Positions 8,008-16,739 of a stretch of DNA of 64,000 nt are shown piece after piece. A program made the position numbers and the translations under genes. This DNA comes from Proteus terrae (GTDB taxonomy: Bacteria > Pseudomonadota > Gammaproteobacteria > Enterobacterales > Enterobacteriaceae). Each line of letters opens with the position of its first letter. The stretch's first letter is position 1. The stretch is taken from contig NZ_PENS01000004.1 of NCBI RefSeq assembly GCF_003144325.1, forward strand, positions 240,529 to 304,528, given 5' to 3'. The notes under the pieces are model-generated. The model was not told the origin of the DNA. It saw nothing but the letters and a program-made list of their open reading frames with translations, and searched no databases.

Positions 8008-9564
8008 TTATTTCTTCATTGCTTCATCAACAGCATTGCGAACAAATTCGACTTTAGGGCCATAAACGACATGGACATGGTTTGCTGCCGGAAAGAAGAA
8101 TGCTGTACATCCAGACTCCAACATTAATTCTTTATCTATTTGATTAACTTCATTAATGTCGATACGTAATCGTGTAATACAGTTATCAACATTACGAATG
8201 TTTTGTTTACCACCTAAGGCTTTAATAAGGATCTCTGCGATTTCGCCATAACGTTTTTCTTTGATCAGCGTATTTTTCATATTGCTTGATTCTTCTCTAC
8301 CCGGTGTTTTGATATCGAATTTGACGATAGCCCAGTAGAAAATAAAGTAGGTCACAACAGCAAGCGCACTACCAATAAGCACTAAGAAGATCCAGTTAGT
8401 GTGTTCGTACAGTAAACCAAAGATGGTGAAGTCAAAGACTGTGCCTCGGATATAACCGATCGCAACACCTGCAAAAGAGAGCAGAACTGCACCAATACCC
8501 ACGATAATCGCGTAAATTAAATAAAGTAACGGTGCGATAAAGACGAAGGTAAATTCAAGCGGTTCGGTAACGTTACCTAACATTGCTGTTAAAACCATCG
8601 TCACCAGCATTGATTTAACTTCAGCACGGTTCTCTTTTTTCGAGGTTTTATAAATCGCTAATGCAATTGCTGGGAACAGGAATAGCGTAACCAACATTTG
8701 TTGCTGAGCCATAAAACGCGTTAGGCTTGGCATCATTGCCCAATATTCACTGCTTGGCCCTTGGTTAAATAACACTTCTGTCATTGCTGGAACAACGCCC
8801 ACATAGGTTTGTCCATCAATCACATAAGAACCACCAGCTTCGGTAAATCTAAACAGAACGTTCCAGACATGGTGTAAACCGAATGGAATAAATAGGCGTT
8901 CACCGCCCGCAGTAAAGAAAGGCCCGACAGGACTTAAGAAGACTACCGAGAGCTTAGTTAAGCCCATCACTAATACTTCCCAAATAAATGGCAGTAATGC
9001 ACCTACGCAGATCATCAATCCGACCATAATAATGGCGACAGATTTTTTCCCAGAGAAGAAGGCAAATGCCGTCGGTAATTCAAGGTTATAGAATTTATCC
9101 GTTGCCCATGCAGCGATTAATCCCGTGATAATCCCCCCTGCGGCACTGATATTCATGGTTTGTATACCAAGTACCTTGATTTGCCCCACCTGCGTCATAA
9201 TCGCAGGATCAGCAAGCTTTCCTGTCAATACCAGCCAGATATTGATAGTACTTATCAAGGTCAAATAGCCGACAACGGAGGCAAAGACCGCTATCCCCTT
9301 ATCTTTGTGGCTCATACCGTATGCCACACCCATTGCAAATAAGAGTGGAATATTATCAAACACCACGCCGGCAATAGTACGGATACTAACTAATAGAGCA
9401 TTGACTGTTTCATTTCCTAGAAAAGGAAAGCGTGCAATCATATAAGACTGAACTAAAGCACCACTGATACCTAAGATCATACCAATAGGTGCCAATACGC
9501 CGATAGGTAGAAGTAGGGTTCTACCAAAGCGCTGAATAGATTCGCTGAACTTTTTCCTGGCCAT
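8008..9564 (-). CDS. PTS permease EIICB, glucose/maltose (MalX-like) family
   Basis: This 518-residue membrane protein has an EIIC domain of the glucose-glucoside PTS family (about residues 1-420, around ten helices, with RLFIPFGLHHVWN and LGNVTEPLEF-type motifs) and a C-terminal EIIB domain (about 440-518) with the phosphorylated Cys462 in NVDNCITRLR. No EIIA domain is present, so it would rely on a partner such as Crr. It would import and phosphorylate a sugar or sugar derivative. It is the first gene of an operon with the fumarase-superfamily lyase, and an RpiR regulator lies 334 bases upstream on the same strand. MalX, PtsG and MurP are alternatives by family; none fits this context. Confidence 0.9.
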   Translation of the reverse strand: MARKKFSESIQRFGRTLLLPIGVLAPIGMILGISGALVQSYMIARFPFLGNETVNALLVSIRTIAGVVFDNIPLLFAMGVAYGMSHKDKGIAVFASVVGYLTLISTINIWLVLTGKLADPAIMTQVGQIKVLGIQTMNISAAGGIITGLIAAWATDKFYNLELPTAFAFFSGKKSVAIIMVGLMICVGALLPFIWEVLVMGLTKLSVVFLSPVGPFFTAGGERLFIPFGLHHVWNVLFRFTEAGGSYVIDGQTYVGVVPAMTEVLFNQGPSSEYWAMMPSLTRFMAQQQMLVTLFLFPAIALAIYKTSKKENRAEVKSMLVTMVLTAMLGNVTEPLEFTFVFIAPLLYLIYAIIVGIGAVLLSFAGVAIGYIRGTVFDFTIFGLLYEHTNWIFLVLIGSALAVVTYFIFYWAIVKFDIKTPGREESSNMKNTLIKEKRYGEIAEILIKALGGKQNIRNVDNCITRLRIDINEVNQIDKELMLESGCTAFFFPAANHVHVVYGPKVEFVRNAVDEAMKK

Positions 9565-9898
9565 ATTTTTTTCCTTATGACTTCTCGAATATAAAAGAAT
9601 TACCGATGTACTCTATCTTAGGGATTATAGGAAATGAATGGCGCGCTGGTTTTAAATATTATCTCAGGTCATACTTTATGACTTAGGTCTTTTTATTAAA
9701 AATCGATTTAATAAAAAACAATGAATAAAAATTTTTATTCTATTAAATAATATTTATTTTAGAGCTTAGAAGTAAGATTGAAAAGAAAGGCTATTTTAGA
9801 ATAAGTGATGATTAATCTAACGGAATATATTAATACTCTTCACGCTTTAATCATTAGAAAGAGGATCTAATAAATCATATAGACACTGTTATCTCTTT
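9565..9898. other. Regulatory region before the PTS-lyase operon
   Basis: This 334-base gap has no gene. It is very AT-rich and should hold the PTS operon promoter. A perfect 18-bp palindrome lies at 9723-9740. Confidence 0.5.
9723..9740. promoter_or_regulatory. Perfect 18-bp palindrome, candidate RpiR operator
   Basis: GAATAAAAATTTTTATTC is fully self-complementary and lies about 160 bases upstream of the PTS start, between it and the rpiR-type gene. RpiR regulators bind inverted repeats, but in DNA this AT-rich a chance palindrome cannot be excluded. Confidence 0.35.
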
Positions 9899-10639
9899 TT
9901 AAAGTAGATTTTCCAGCTCATTAATCAGTAAATCCACCAGCATAAAAAAGCCAATACGCGATTTGGTATCATCTTTTTTAGTATCATGATTATCAGCAAA
10001 ACAAAATAGAGCATGAGTTGCATAAGTGGTTAATTCATTAGTATTAAATGCTGTCATGCTAATGATGTTGGCATCTTTTAACTGCACAATTTTTGCTGTC
10101 TCAATGATTTTCTTGGTACCACCAGAAAGCGAGATAAAGATAACCGTATCGTCTTCATTAACAAGGCGTGTAAACGAATCAGATAAGTTGTAATCATTAA
10201 TAAAAAAGCAATGTAGACCTAATGCAAACAATAGATGTTCAAGGTAATACCCTACCGCTTTGCTCGTACCTCTTGCGACAATAAAAATATTTCTAGAATG
10301 ACGTAAAGTCTTCGCGCACTCCTGAATTTGCTCTTCATTAATTAAGGTGAATGTTTTATGAATATTTTTTTCTAATTGTTTTTTATAAGACGCCGCATTA
10401 GTTTTTTCGACTTTATTTCTCGTCAAGATATAATTATTAATTTGGAATTTAAGCTCTTTAAATCCACTAAATCCTAATTTTTGCGATAAATTAATGATAA
10501 CCGTTTTTGATACAAATGTTTTGGCAACTAAATCATTAATATTTAAATACGGAATATCCGCAATATTATCGGTGAGATATTTTAATACTTTCTTTTCGCT
10601 GATGGTTAAATTGTCATAATTTTTTAAAAAATCCAGCAT
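9899..10639 (-). CDS. RpiR-family transcriptional regulator
   Basis: The 246 residues comprise an N-terminal RpiR helix-turn-helix (about 1-75, with INDLVAKTFVSKTVIINLSQKLGFSGFKE split over the recognition region) and a C-terminal SIS sugar-phosphate-binding domain (about 105-235, with FIVARGTSKA and VIFISLSGGTKK). RpiR proteins sense phosphosugars. Its position directly upstream of the PTS-lyase operon suggests it senses the phosphorylated substrate of that permease. The ATG has GGGTGAG close upstream. The ligand is not known. Confidence 0.88.
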   Translation of the reverse strand: MLDFLKNYDNLTISEKKVLKYLTDNIADIPYLNINDLVAKTFVSKTVIINLSQKLGFSGFKELKFQINNYILTRNKVEKTNAASYKKQLEKNIHKTFTLINEEQIQECAKTLRHSRNIFIVARGTSKAVGYYLEHLLFALGLHCFFINDYNLSDSFTRLVNEDDTVIFISLSGGTKKIIETAKIVQLKDANIISMTAFNTNELTTYATHALFCFADNHDTKKDDTKSRIGFFMLVDLLINELENLL

Positions 10640-10836
10640 ATCTCACCCAATAAATTAATCTAAAACATCTTATGAAGACAGCACACATCAAAAAAGCAGT
10701 TCTGTTCTTTTTGCGAGTTTATGTGAAATAAAGTGCATAACGAGTATACGTTAAATCATACAGTTATGTAGGATCAGAGTGGTATTTTGTGAAATAGGAT
10801 AATATTGAGCCCATTTTTTAATGAGCTCAATACGTG

Positions 10837-11082
10837 TTATTCGTTACCCCAGCGATTAAGAAACATGGCGATATCATCAATGCGCTTTTTATCAATACCC
10901 GCTTCTTTTGCCATCTCTTGCTGCGCGTTCTCACTAATTTCTTCGTTATTCATTAATCGGGTGAGTAGCAGTTGGAAGTAGAGGGCAAGCGCATCTTCTT
11001 CTGCTTCAGCAACAGGCTCTATCGACTCCATCGCATACTCTTCGACCATATCATAATATTTAAAATGGATTTCATTGTTCAT
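10837..11082 (-). CDS. ymjA: YmjA-family protein (DUF2543)
   Basis: This 81-residue acidic protein has the same length as E. coli YmjA and shares its C-terminal half almost exactly as I recall it: [24 protein letters not shown] and the ending WGNE. Its function is unknown. It stands alone between the RpiR gene and the divergent pseudouridine synthase. A hairpin (TTGAGC/GCTCAA, 10804-10831) follows the stop. Confidence 0.85.
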   Translation of the reverse strand: MNNEIHFKYYDMVEEYAMESIEPVAEAEEDALALYFQLLLTRLMNNEEISENAQQEMAKEAGIDKKRIDDIAMFLNRWGNE

Positions 11083-11203
11083 TGGTTATCCCCAAGGTTA
11101 GTTTATAATCATTATATTCAAATTATTAAGAGTATATCTCTACATTCGCCTGTTAACTTAAAATTCGCTATCATCCACTTCCTTCTTTTTTGCGGATAAG
11201 CTG

Positions 11204-11911
11204 ATGTCTACGATTATCGATACTTTTATTGCTCCACCCTGCCATGATGAAATCGAGATCCTTTATCAAGACGAGCACTTAGTCCTTATCAATAAACCGA
11301 CAGGATTATTGAGCTTATCAGGAAAAAATCCACAAAATATAGACTCGGTACATTATCGATTAGTGAAGCTATTTCCGGGATGTACTCTTGTGCATCGGCT
11401 TGATTTTGGCACATCTGGATTGATAGTTGTGGCACGCAATAAAGCAGTTAATGCCCTTTTGTGTCAGCAATTTAGCCAGCGCAGTGTAACCAAGGTATAC
11501 AACGCACTACTATGTGGACATTTGAATGATAATGAAGGAATAATCGATGCACCTATTGCAAAAGATCCGGCTCTGTTCCCGCGCATGTCAATTTGTCCGA
11601 TTAATGGCAAGCCTGCACGCTCTCGTTATCACGTTATTGAGCGTTTTTATCATACGTTAGAAGATGGAAGGTTGTTGCCTTTAACACGGGTACAATTTGT
11701 GCCTGAAACAGGAAGGACGCATCAACTTCGTATTCACAGCCAATTTATAGGGCATCCTATTTTAGGTTGTGATTTATATGGTGGGTGCGATGGGGGTTTA
11801 ATGGACGGAACTGAACGGACTCTGCGACTGATGCTTCATGCGAGTGAACTTCATTTTGTTCACCCCATTAGCCAAGTACCAATAAAAGCGTACAACAAGA
11901 GCCCGTTTTAA
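11204..11911 (+). CDS. RluA-family pseudouridine synthase
   Basis: The 235-residue protein has the RluA-family catalytic motif HRLDFGTSGL with the nucleophile Asp67, the early segment VLINKPTGLLSL, and the later RVQFVPETGRTHQLRIH and GHPILGCDLYG. It isomerises uridine in RNA. Length and motifs are near RluA (23S U746 and tRNA U32), but which target it modifies cannot be decided, so no symbol is given. It converges with the cold-shock-domain gene, 10 bases apart. Confidence 0.88.
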   Translation: MSTIIDTFIAPPCHDEIEILYQDEHLVLINKPTGLLSLSGKNPQNIDSVHYRLVKLFPGCTLVHRLDFGTSGLIVVARNKAVNALLCQQFSQRSVTKVYNALLCGHLNDNEGIIDAPIAKDPALFPRMSICPINGKPARSRYHVIERFYHTLEDGRLLPLTRVQFVPETGRTHQLRIHSQFIGHPILGCDLYGGCDGGLMDGTERTLRLMLHASELHFVHPISQVPIKAYNKSPF

Positions 11912-11921
11912 ATATCGATAA

Positions 11922-12404
11922 TTACAGTTTAAGCGCTTTTATTGTTTCATCGATATCAAGTTCATCTTCAGTAAAAACTATTTCTGTTCCGTGCATTGTG
12001 GTGATCGCAAGCTTTCTCAACGTACGCATATTATTAGCGCCATCCGCTGATTTTGGTCTGATGCTATTCATTAAAGTACCGACAGAAAGTACGGTGTTTT
12101 CTTTATTGATATGCGTATCTGCGGACACATCTTCACTAAAAATTCGAAATGATTTAATGGATGTCAGTTTAATTCGTTCACCAGCAATATAAACATATTT
12201 GCTGTCTGGGATCACTTTCACCGCGTAAGCCGACAGACCTTTGGTATTTGTGGTTGGCTCAAACGTGACATTGGCATCTGTCTTTATCAAAGCAGGGTTG
12301 GCAACTTTAATCACATGAAAATAACGGTTATCCCCGTTTTCATCTTTAATAAATCCAAAACCTTTATCTTCAAACCACTTCGTGATTATTCCGTTCATTG
12401 CCAT
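11922..12404 (-). CDS. Cold-shock-domain protein with C-terminal extension
   Basis: Residues 1-68 form a cold-shock domain starting MNGIITKWFEDKGFGFIKD with the RNP1-like KGFGFI and a diverged RNP2 (RYFHV). Residues 70-160 form a second region with no domain I recognise. Classical Csp proteins are about 70 residues, so this is a two-part nucleic-acid-binding protein of unknown role. The ATG at 12404 is used; MNG two codons later is equally possible. It is transcribed after yaiL on the same strand, with a 101-base gap. Confidence 0.75.
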   Translation of the reverse strand: MAMNGIITKWFEDKGFGFIKDENGDNRYFHVIKVANPALIKTDANVTFEPTTNTKGLSAYAVKVIPDSKYVYIAGERIKLTSIKSFRIFSEDVSADTHINKENTVLSVGTLMNSIRPKSADGANNMRTLRKLAITTMHGTEIVFTEDELDIDETIKALKL

Positions 12405-12505
12405 TATCGCCTACTTAATCGTTTATCTACAAAAATTTCCAGATGCAGTATAAAGCACAATGCTTATACAGACTATGCCTTTGAGCTAATAAGCTACATT
12501 GCTTA

Positions 12506-13039
12506 TTACCACATCAAATCATCTGGAATTTTAAAATCAGCATAAGGATCGTCTTCATCTTGTTCTGTCTCGCTAAGTGCGTTATTTAACAAGATACAGT
12601 CCACATCTCTTTGTGTAATCTTATCCGCAACACTGGCTGGAATAATTGCGTATTCCGTTTTATCCGCATTATCCAGACGAGCAATCGCGAGACGTCCACT
12701 AATCAATTGAGATTGCGTCAACTTATCCACCACGATATTTTTAATCACATTATTGTCAGTGAAGTTAAAATCAATATCGCCTTTTGCTGGCGTAATTCTA
12801 TTCATCTCAATAAGTTGCTTAACTTGTGCTTTATATTCTTTAGATAAAGTGGCCTGTTTTTGTTGCTCACTAAGCAGTTTATCGCGTTCAAGTTGGGCTT
12901 TTTTATTTTCTTCTACGGCTTCTCTTGCTTCTCGTGCCTGAATGCGTGATTTTTTTGCTGTTCTTTGGACTTTTGCCATTTTTTTACTGGTCACAAGCCC
13001 TGCTTTTAACATTTGCTCTTGTAAGGTAAGTTTTGCCAT
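12506..13039 (-). CDS. yaiL: YaiL-family protein (DUF2058)
   Basis: The 177-residue protein starts MAKLTLQEQMLKAGLV and continues with a long basic, charged helix (about 18-90, likely coiled coil) and a C-terminal globular part with RLAIARL and YAIIPASVADKI. This is the layout of E. coli YaiL, described as nucleoprotein- or polynucleotide-associated; its activity is not established. It is a single gene divergent from yajD. Confidence 0.88.
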   Translation of the reverse strand: MAKLTLQEQMLKAGLVTSKKMAKVQRTAKKSRIQAREAREAVEENKKAQLERDKLLSEQQKQATLSKEYKAQVKQLIEMNRITPAKGDIDFNFTDNNVIKNIVVDKLTQSQLISGRLAIARLDNADKTEYAIIPASVADKITQRDVDCILLNNALSETEQDEDDPYADFKIPDDLMW

Positions 13040-13224
13040 TTTTATGCCTAAATCTGCTCAATAATTTTTGAAATTATACCTGTAATTTCCAAGAGTGCAT
13101 CAGATTGTAAGATTAGTGGTTTATTGAGAGAAATTGGAGTTGTGAAATTTGAACCTATCCGCACATTCAGAGTATATTGGAAAAACTATTATCAAACTTT
13201 CTTTTATAACAGGTAATACTAACA

Positions 13225-13572
13225 ATGGCTCTGATCCCAAAAAACTATGCACGGTTAGAAAGTGGCTACCGTGAAAAAGCACTGAAAATCTACCCATGGG
13301 TATGTGGACGTTGTGCGCGTGAATTTGTCTACTCGAACTTACGTGAACTCACCGTTCATCATATTGATCACGACCATACCAATAACCCAGAGGATGGCAG
13401 TAACTGGGAGTTATTGTGTCTATTTTGCCATGATCATGAACACTCTAAATACACAGAAGCAGACCAATACGGCACAACGGTTGTTGCCGGTGAAGATGCA
13501 CAAGATGATGTCGGTGCAGCAACCTATAATCCTTTTGCTGATTTAAAGTCGATGCTTAATAAGAAAAAATAG
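13225..13572 (+). CDS. yajD: YajD, HNH-nuclease-fold protein
   Basis: The 115-residue protein matches YajD. It contains the zinc-finger-like CGRC, the HNH core VHHIDHDHTNNPEDG and the second pair CLFCHDHEH. HNH proteins cut or nick DNA, but the physiological role of YajD is unknown. It starts MALIPKNYARLESGYREKAL. It is followed by yibL and seems monocistronic. Confidence 0.93.
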   Translation: MALIPKNYARLESGYREKALKIYPWVCGRCAREFVYSNLRELTVHHIDHDHTNNPEDGSNWELLCLFCHDHEHSKYTEADQYGTTVVAGEDAQDDVGAATYNPFADLKSMLNKKK

Positions 13573-13677
13573 TGAAGATATTGTCTGCTTTGGTGCAACC
13601 AACCAGCTCCCTTTTCACGCTCTTACACAGAATAGTGTATACTTGCCAACCATAAATTTGTTCATGGTTAATTAATA

Positions 13678-14040
13678 ATGAAAGAAAACGAAAAAGCAAA
13701 AATCAAACTCCTCAGCGACCGTTTAGACTTTATTCGTCACAAGATGGCAAGCCTTTCGTTATCAGACGAAGCGGAAAAATATGCAGAGTTTGAGAAAGAA
13801 AAAGTAGAACTGGAAACTGAAATCGCTCGTCTGAAAGCAGTACGTAACAATAAACTCAGTAAAGAAGCACAGAAATTAGAGGGTATGCCATTCAAACGCC
13901 TCATCACTAAGAAAGAACAAGCTGATATTGGCAAGCTGAAGAAAGCCGTACGAGGATTGATAATTGTCCATCCAATGACAGCATTAGGGCGCGAAATGGA
14001 GCTAGAGGGGATGACCGGTTTTTCTAAGACTGATTTCTAG
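13678..14040 (+). CDS. yibL: YibL-family ribosome-associated protein
   Basis: The 120-residue, highly charged helical protein fits YibL (DUF2810): coiled-coil-rich N-terminal two thirds and the C-terminal [24 protein letters not shown]. YibL has been reported with ribosomes, but its role is unclear. No strong Shine-Dalgarno sequence precedes the ATG. It is the last core gene before the accessory island. Confidence 0.9.
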   Translation: MKENEKAKIKLLSDRLDFIRHKMASLSLSDEAEKYAEFEKEKVELETEIARLKAVRNNKLSKEAQKLEGMPFKRLITKKEQADIGKLKKAVRGLIIVHPMTALGREMELEGMTGFSKTDF

Positions 14041-14206
14041 TGAGAAAATAACCTCAACTAAAACCTGTCATGAACGACTAATACTGAAAGGTTCTTAATA
14101 TACTTTTTGTTGTTATGAACCGTCAGTTATCCGTAGTTTTCTTACTACCCTCTGGGTATTGTAATACCTAGCAATCATTGAGAAGTTGTAATGTAGAGTA
14201 TTACGA

Positions 14207-14530
14207 TTAAACTGACATTTTCCCTCTAATCGAACTATCTATCTTTCTATAGAGTAATGCCTTTTTATAGATTTGTTCATGTAAAAAGTTTAAAATTTTT
14301 CTGGGAACATCATAGTTATAATTATTGAAATAATACTCATATAAATAATTTAATATTGATCCAAAAACTACCTTACCTTGATCCACTACCTCAATAAAGA
14401 AACAGTAATCCTGCATTAATCTTTCTATTTTTTCTATCAACGCCTTGTCAGCCTTAACTTCAATATAAGTATCTTTTTTGTCAGGTAACACAAAGTAAAA
14501 GTCTTCTCTCATTTCCTTTAAAATCATCAC
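14207..14530 (-). CDS. Hypothetical protein in island
   Basis: I do not recognise this 107-residue protein. It is soluble-looking, with an acidic/lysine-rich first half (KKDTYIEVKADKALIEKIERL) and a Tyr/Asn-rich middle (LYEYYFNNYNYD). It has no signal peptide or membrane helix. Two ATGs open it, preceded by AAGG 9 bases upstream. It lies alone in AT-rich DNA right after yibL, oriented against the neighbouring phage-like genes. It may be an island cargo gene. Confidence 0.5.
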   Translation of the reverse strand: MMILKEMREDFYFVLPDKKDTYIEVKADKALIEKIERLMQDYCFFIEVVDQGKVVFGSILNYLYEYYFNNYNYDVPRKILNFLHEQIYKKALLYRKIDSSIRGKMSV

Positions 14531-15007
14531 ACAAACCTTATCATATTAAAAATAGATGTTATCTATAAAAACACAATAGTTATCATATTTAAAATGTACA
14601 AGTTATCACTTTATCTCGAAAACAAAAGGAAAAATAGATGATGATTAAAGCTAATATCAGAGTAAAAACGGGGAAAGGAAACGCAAAAAAAGAGGGTATA
14701 GAAAGCATTTTTTTCTCAACAAAAGCTGAGGGTAAACTCCTTTTTGTTGGTATAGTAATATACCTATGATTGTTACATGATTATCTTTGTTACATATCCA
14801 CTTTACTTATATGACTACTTTACTGATATCTCTCTCAGTGATAAAGATGAGTAAGTCATCACTAAGCACTCTCGCAGTAATATATATTAAGCATTCATAT
14901 TAACTCACCAATAGCTGTTCAATTAAACCATTAACAATAAATTACAAAGTAAAAAATAAACATTATATCCATTGATATGAACAAACCCATTATCAAGGAT
15001 AAATATC
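14531..15007. other. Low-GC island spacer
   Basis: This 477-base spacer holds at most one tiny frame (14638-14769). The rest is AT-rich promoter-like DNA with no repeat or RNA gene that I can identify. Confidence 0.4.
14638..14769 (+). CDS. Possible 43-residue protein
   Basis: A short frame with AAAGGA 7 bases before its ATG encodes a lysine-rich first half (VKTGKGNAKKEG) and a hydrophobic end (LLFVGIVIYL). The good ribosome site is the only support. It resembles nothing I know and may be spurious. Confidence 0.25.
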   Translation: MMIKANIRVKTGKGNAKKEGIESIFFSTKAEGKLLFVGIVIYL

Positions 15008-15607
15008 ATGTTTATTAACTACCCTGACGAGAGTTACAATTCGTCTTACCTAACAATCATTCACAATGTGATTAATGATGCGTTGAATTCATTATCACGT
15101 ATTATTGCTATTCGTGTTGATCTACGTTTCCCTTATTCCTCTATTGATATTCCACCTAATAATAAAATAATGACACGCTTTATCGAATCACTCAAAGCAA
15201 AACTAATCAGTGACACGAGAAGAAAAGAGAAAGCTTGGGGTAGGCGTCTCAATAATCCATTACATTATGTTTGGGTAAGAGAATACAGTGAAAGGAATAA
15301 ACAAAAACATTACCATCTTCTTTTATTATTGAATAAAGACATCTATTACACATTAGGTCGATATAATGAAAGTGATAATGGCTTATCTTCCATTATACAA
15401 TCTGCTTGGTGTAGCGCACTTAATATTAATTACCCTGCCAATGCTTCTTTAGTACATTTTACAGAGCAAGGTAAATATTATTTAGATAGAAACTCACCTT
15501 CTTTTAAACAAGACTTAAGCTCCATTTTAATACGAGTTAAATACTTAGCTAAACATCATACAAAAGACTATAACGATGCTTATCGTTCGATTGGTTATAG
15601 CCTCTAA
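15008..15607 (+). CDS. Inovirus Gp2 / YagK-YfjJ family protein
   Basis: The 199-residue protein resembles the YagK/YfjJ C-terminal family, also called inovirus Gp2-like, found in P4-like satellites and cryptic prophages. Supporting segments are IIAIRVDLRFP, NPLHYVWVREYSERNKQKHYHLLLLLN and the C-terminal YLAKHHTKDYND..RSIGYS. The HYHLLLLLN part resembles the HUH-type motif of replication-associated proteins, so a relic replication role is possible. The start has AAGGAT upstream. It precedes alpA by 105 bases on the same strand. Confidence 0.75.
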   Translation: MFINYPDESYNSSYLTIIHNVINDALNSLSRIIAIRVDLRFPYSSIDIPPNNKIMTRFIESLKAKLISDTRRKEKAWGRRLNNPLHYVWVREYSERNKQKHYHLLLLLNKDIYYTLGRYNESDNGLSSIIQSAWCSALNINYPANASLVHFTEQGKYYLDRNSPSFKQDLSSILIRVKYLAKHHTKDYNDAYRSIGYSL

Positions 15608-15712
15608 TAGTCTTTTTTTACACAGAAGGGTAATGATATAGAAGTCATACTCTTCCCTTAATTAAGAGACGACTTCTGCTTTTTTATTCTCATAAAAGAC
15701 AGGAGCATTATC

Positions 15713-15922
15713 ATGAGTACACAACCCACTTCTTTATTAGACGGTGAATTAATCGATATGAAATTCATTACTCGATTTACTAAATTCACCGATAAATGGT
15801 TTTATAAACTCATTAAAGACGGTCAGTTTCCTAAACCCATTAAACTAGGACGAAGTTCTCGTTGGTACAAACACGAAGTAGAAACTTGGCTAAAAGAACA
15901 AATTTCTAAATCAAGAAAATAA
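15713..15922 (+). CDS. AlpA-family phage regulator
   Basis: The 69-residue protein is an AlpA/MerR-like helix-turn-helix regulator: FITRFTKFTDKWFYKLIKDGQFPKPIKLG, read here in two parts around the recognition helix, then SSRWYKHEVETWL. In P4-like elements AlpA controls integrase or excision genes. The start has AGGAG at an ideal distance. Here no integrase adjoins it; the only one in the window is the broken gene near selC. Confidence 0.85.
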   Translation: MSTQPTSLLDGELIDMKFITRFTKFTDKWFYKLIKDGQFPKPIKLGRSSRWYKHEVETWLKEQISKSRK

Positions 15923-16058
15923 TCACTTCTTATTTTTATTTATTATCTTCTCCTTATCCATTAATTAAATTATTCCATTTCAATCACTCTTATCATGTTA
16001 ATTCATGAGGAATAACTGTATCTGTCGTATCTATTATTAATACATTTATCTATAATCC

Positions 16059-16093
16059 GTAACCCACCAGCCTAAATATAGCGGGTGGGTTAC
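16059..16093. terminator. Inverted repeat after alpA
   Basis: GTAACCCACC and GGTGGGTTAC form a perfect 10-bp stem with a 15-base loop, between alpA and the convergent ORF at 16118. No clear T run follows on either side, so the terminator role is tentative. Confidence 0.45.
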
Positions 16094-16117
16094 AGGAATC
16101 ATAAGATCATTATTTAA

Positions 16118-16393
16118 TTAAGGTAACTCGACTTCACTAATACTAGGTGTTGCATTCGTGCTACCTTGATAAATATTGGCATACCCTTGCTGCGGATAAA
16201 TAATTACCGCATTTTTTTCTATATCAAAATCACAGTGAATCATATTAGGCATAAAGACGGCTTGTTTCTTCTTAACGTTAACAGCCCAAATTCCACCTGA
16301 TCCACAATCTCTAGGTAGCTGAGTTTTTACCACGCTATAACGCCCTTTCTCTGCTAAAAGCTCGCACATAATATATTCATTACACCCCCTCAA
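16118..16393 (-). CDS. Hypothetical protein in island
   Basis: I do not recognise this protein of up to 91 residues. The longest frame begins with TTG at 16393; an ATG at 16369 (MCELLAEKGRY) gives 83 residues and has GAGGGGG about 14 bases upstream. It is beta-rich and soluble, with GSGGIWAVNVKKKQ and FDIEKNAVIIYPQQGY. A stop lies a few codons upstream of the TTG, so it is not the tail of a longer open gene, though it could be a decayed one. It faces alpA and is divergent from vgrG. Confidence 0.45.
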   Translation of the reverse strand: MRGCNEYIMCELLAEKGRYSVVKTQLPRDCGSGGIWAVNVKKKQAVFMPNMIHCDFDIEKNAVIIYPQQGYANIYQGSTNATPSISEVELP

Positions 16394-16739
16394 AAGGTGA
16401 AGAGCCCTCTGAAGTCTTTACCACCTCCAATTCATCCTAAGTTACTGCATAAGGATTTATAGACATAACAGTAAATAAACCTACTCGAGTGCTCATTATC
16501 GCCTTGTGGCAAACAAAGAATAACGTCTCCTATGGATTTCTTCACCCAATCACATCGACCACTCACTTTGTACAGATAAGTCTTATTTACGGCATATAGA
16601 TTAAATTTATTTACTATTTAGCTTGCGCTTATCTGAAACAACTTGCTAGCTTAAAGTAAATATGTGAAATAAATGCGGTGGATAACGGAATGGTCTGCTT
16701 TATTTTCAGTTGCCACCCTGCATCTGAAAGGAAATAAGC
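16394..16739. other. Region upstream of vgrG
   Basis: This 346-base gap has no gene. It should carry the vgrG promoter; AAGGAAAT stands 6-7 bases before the vgrG ATG. Confidence 0.5.
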
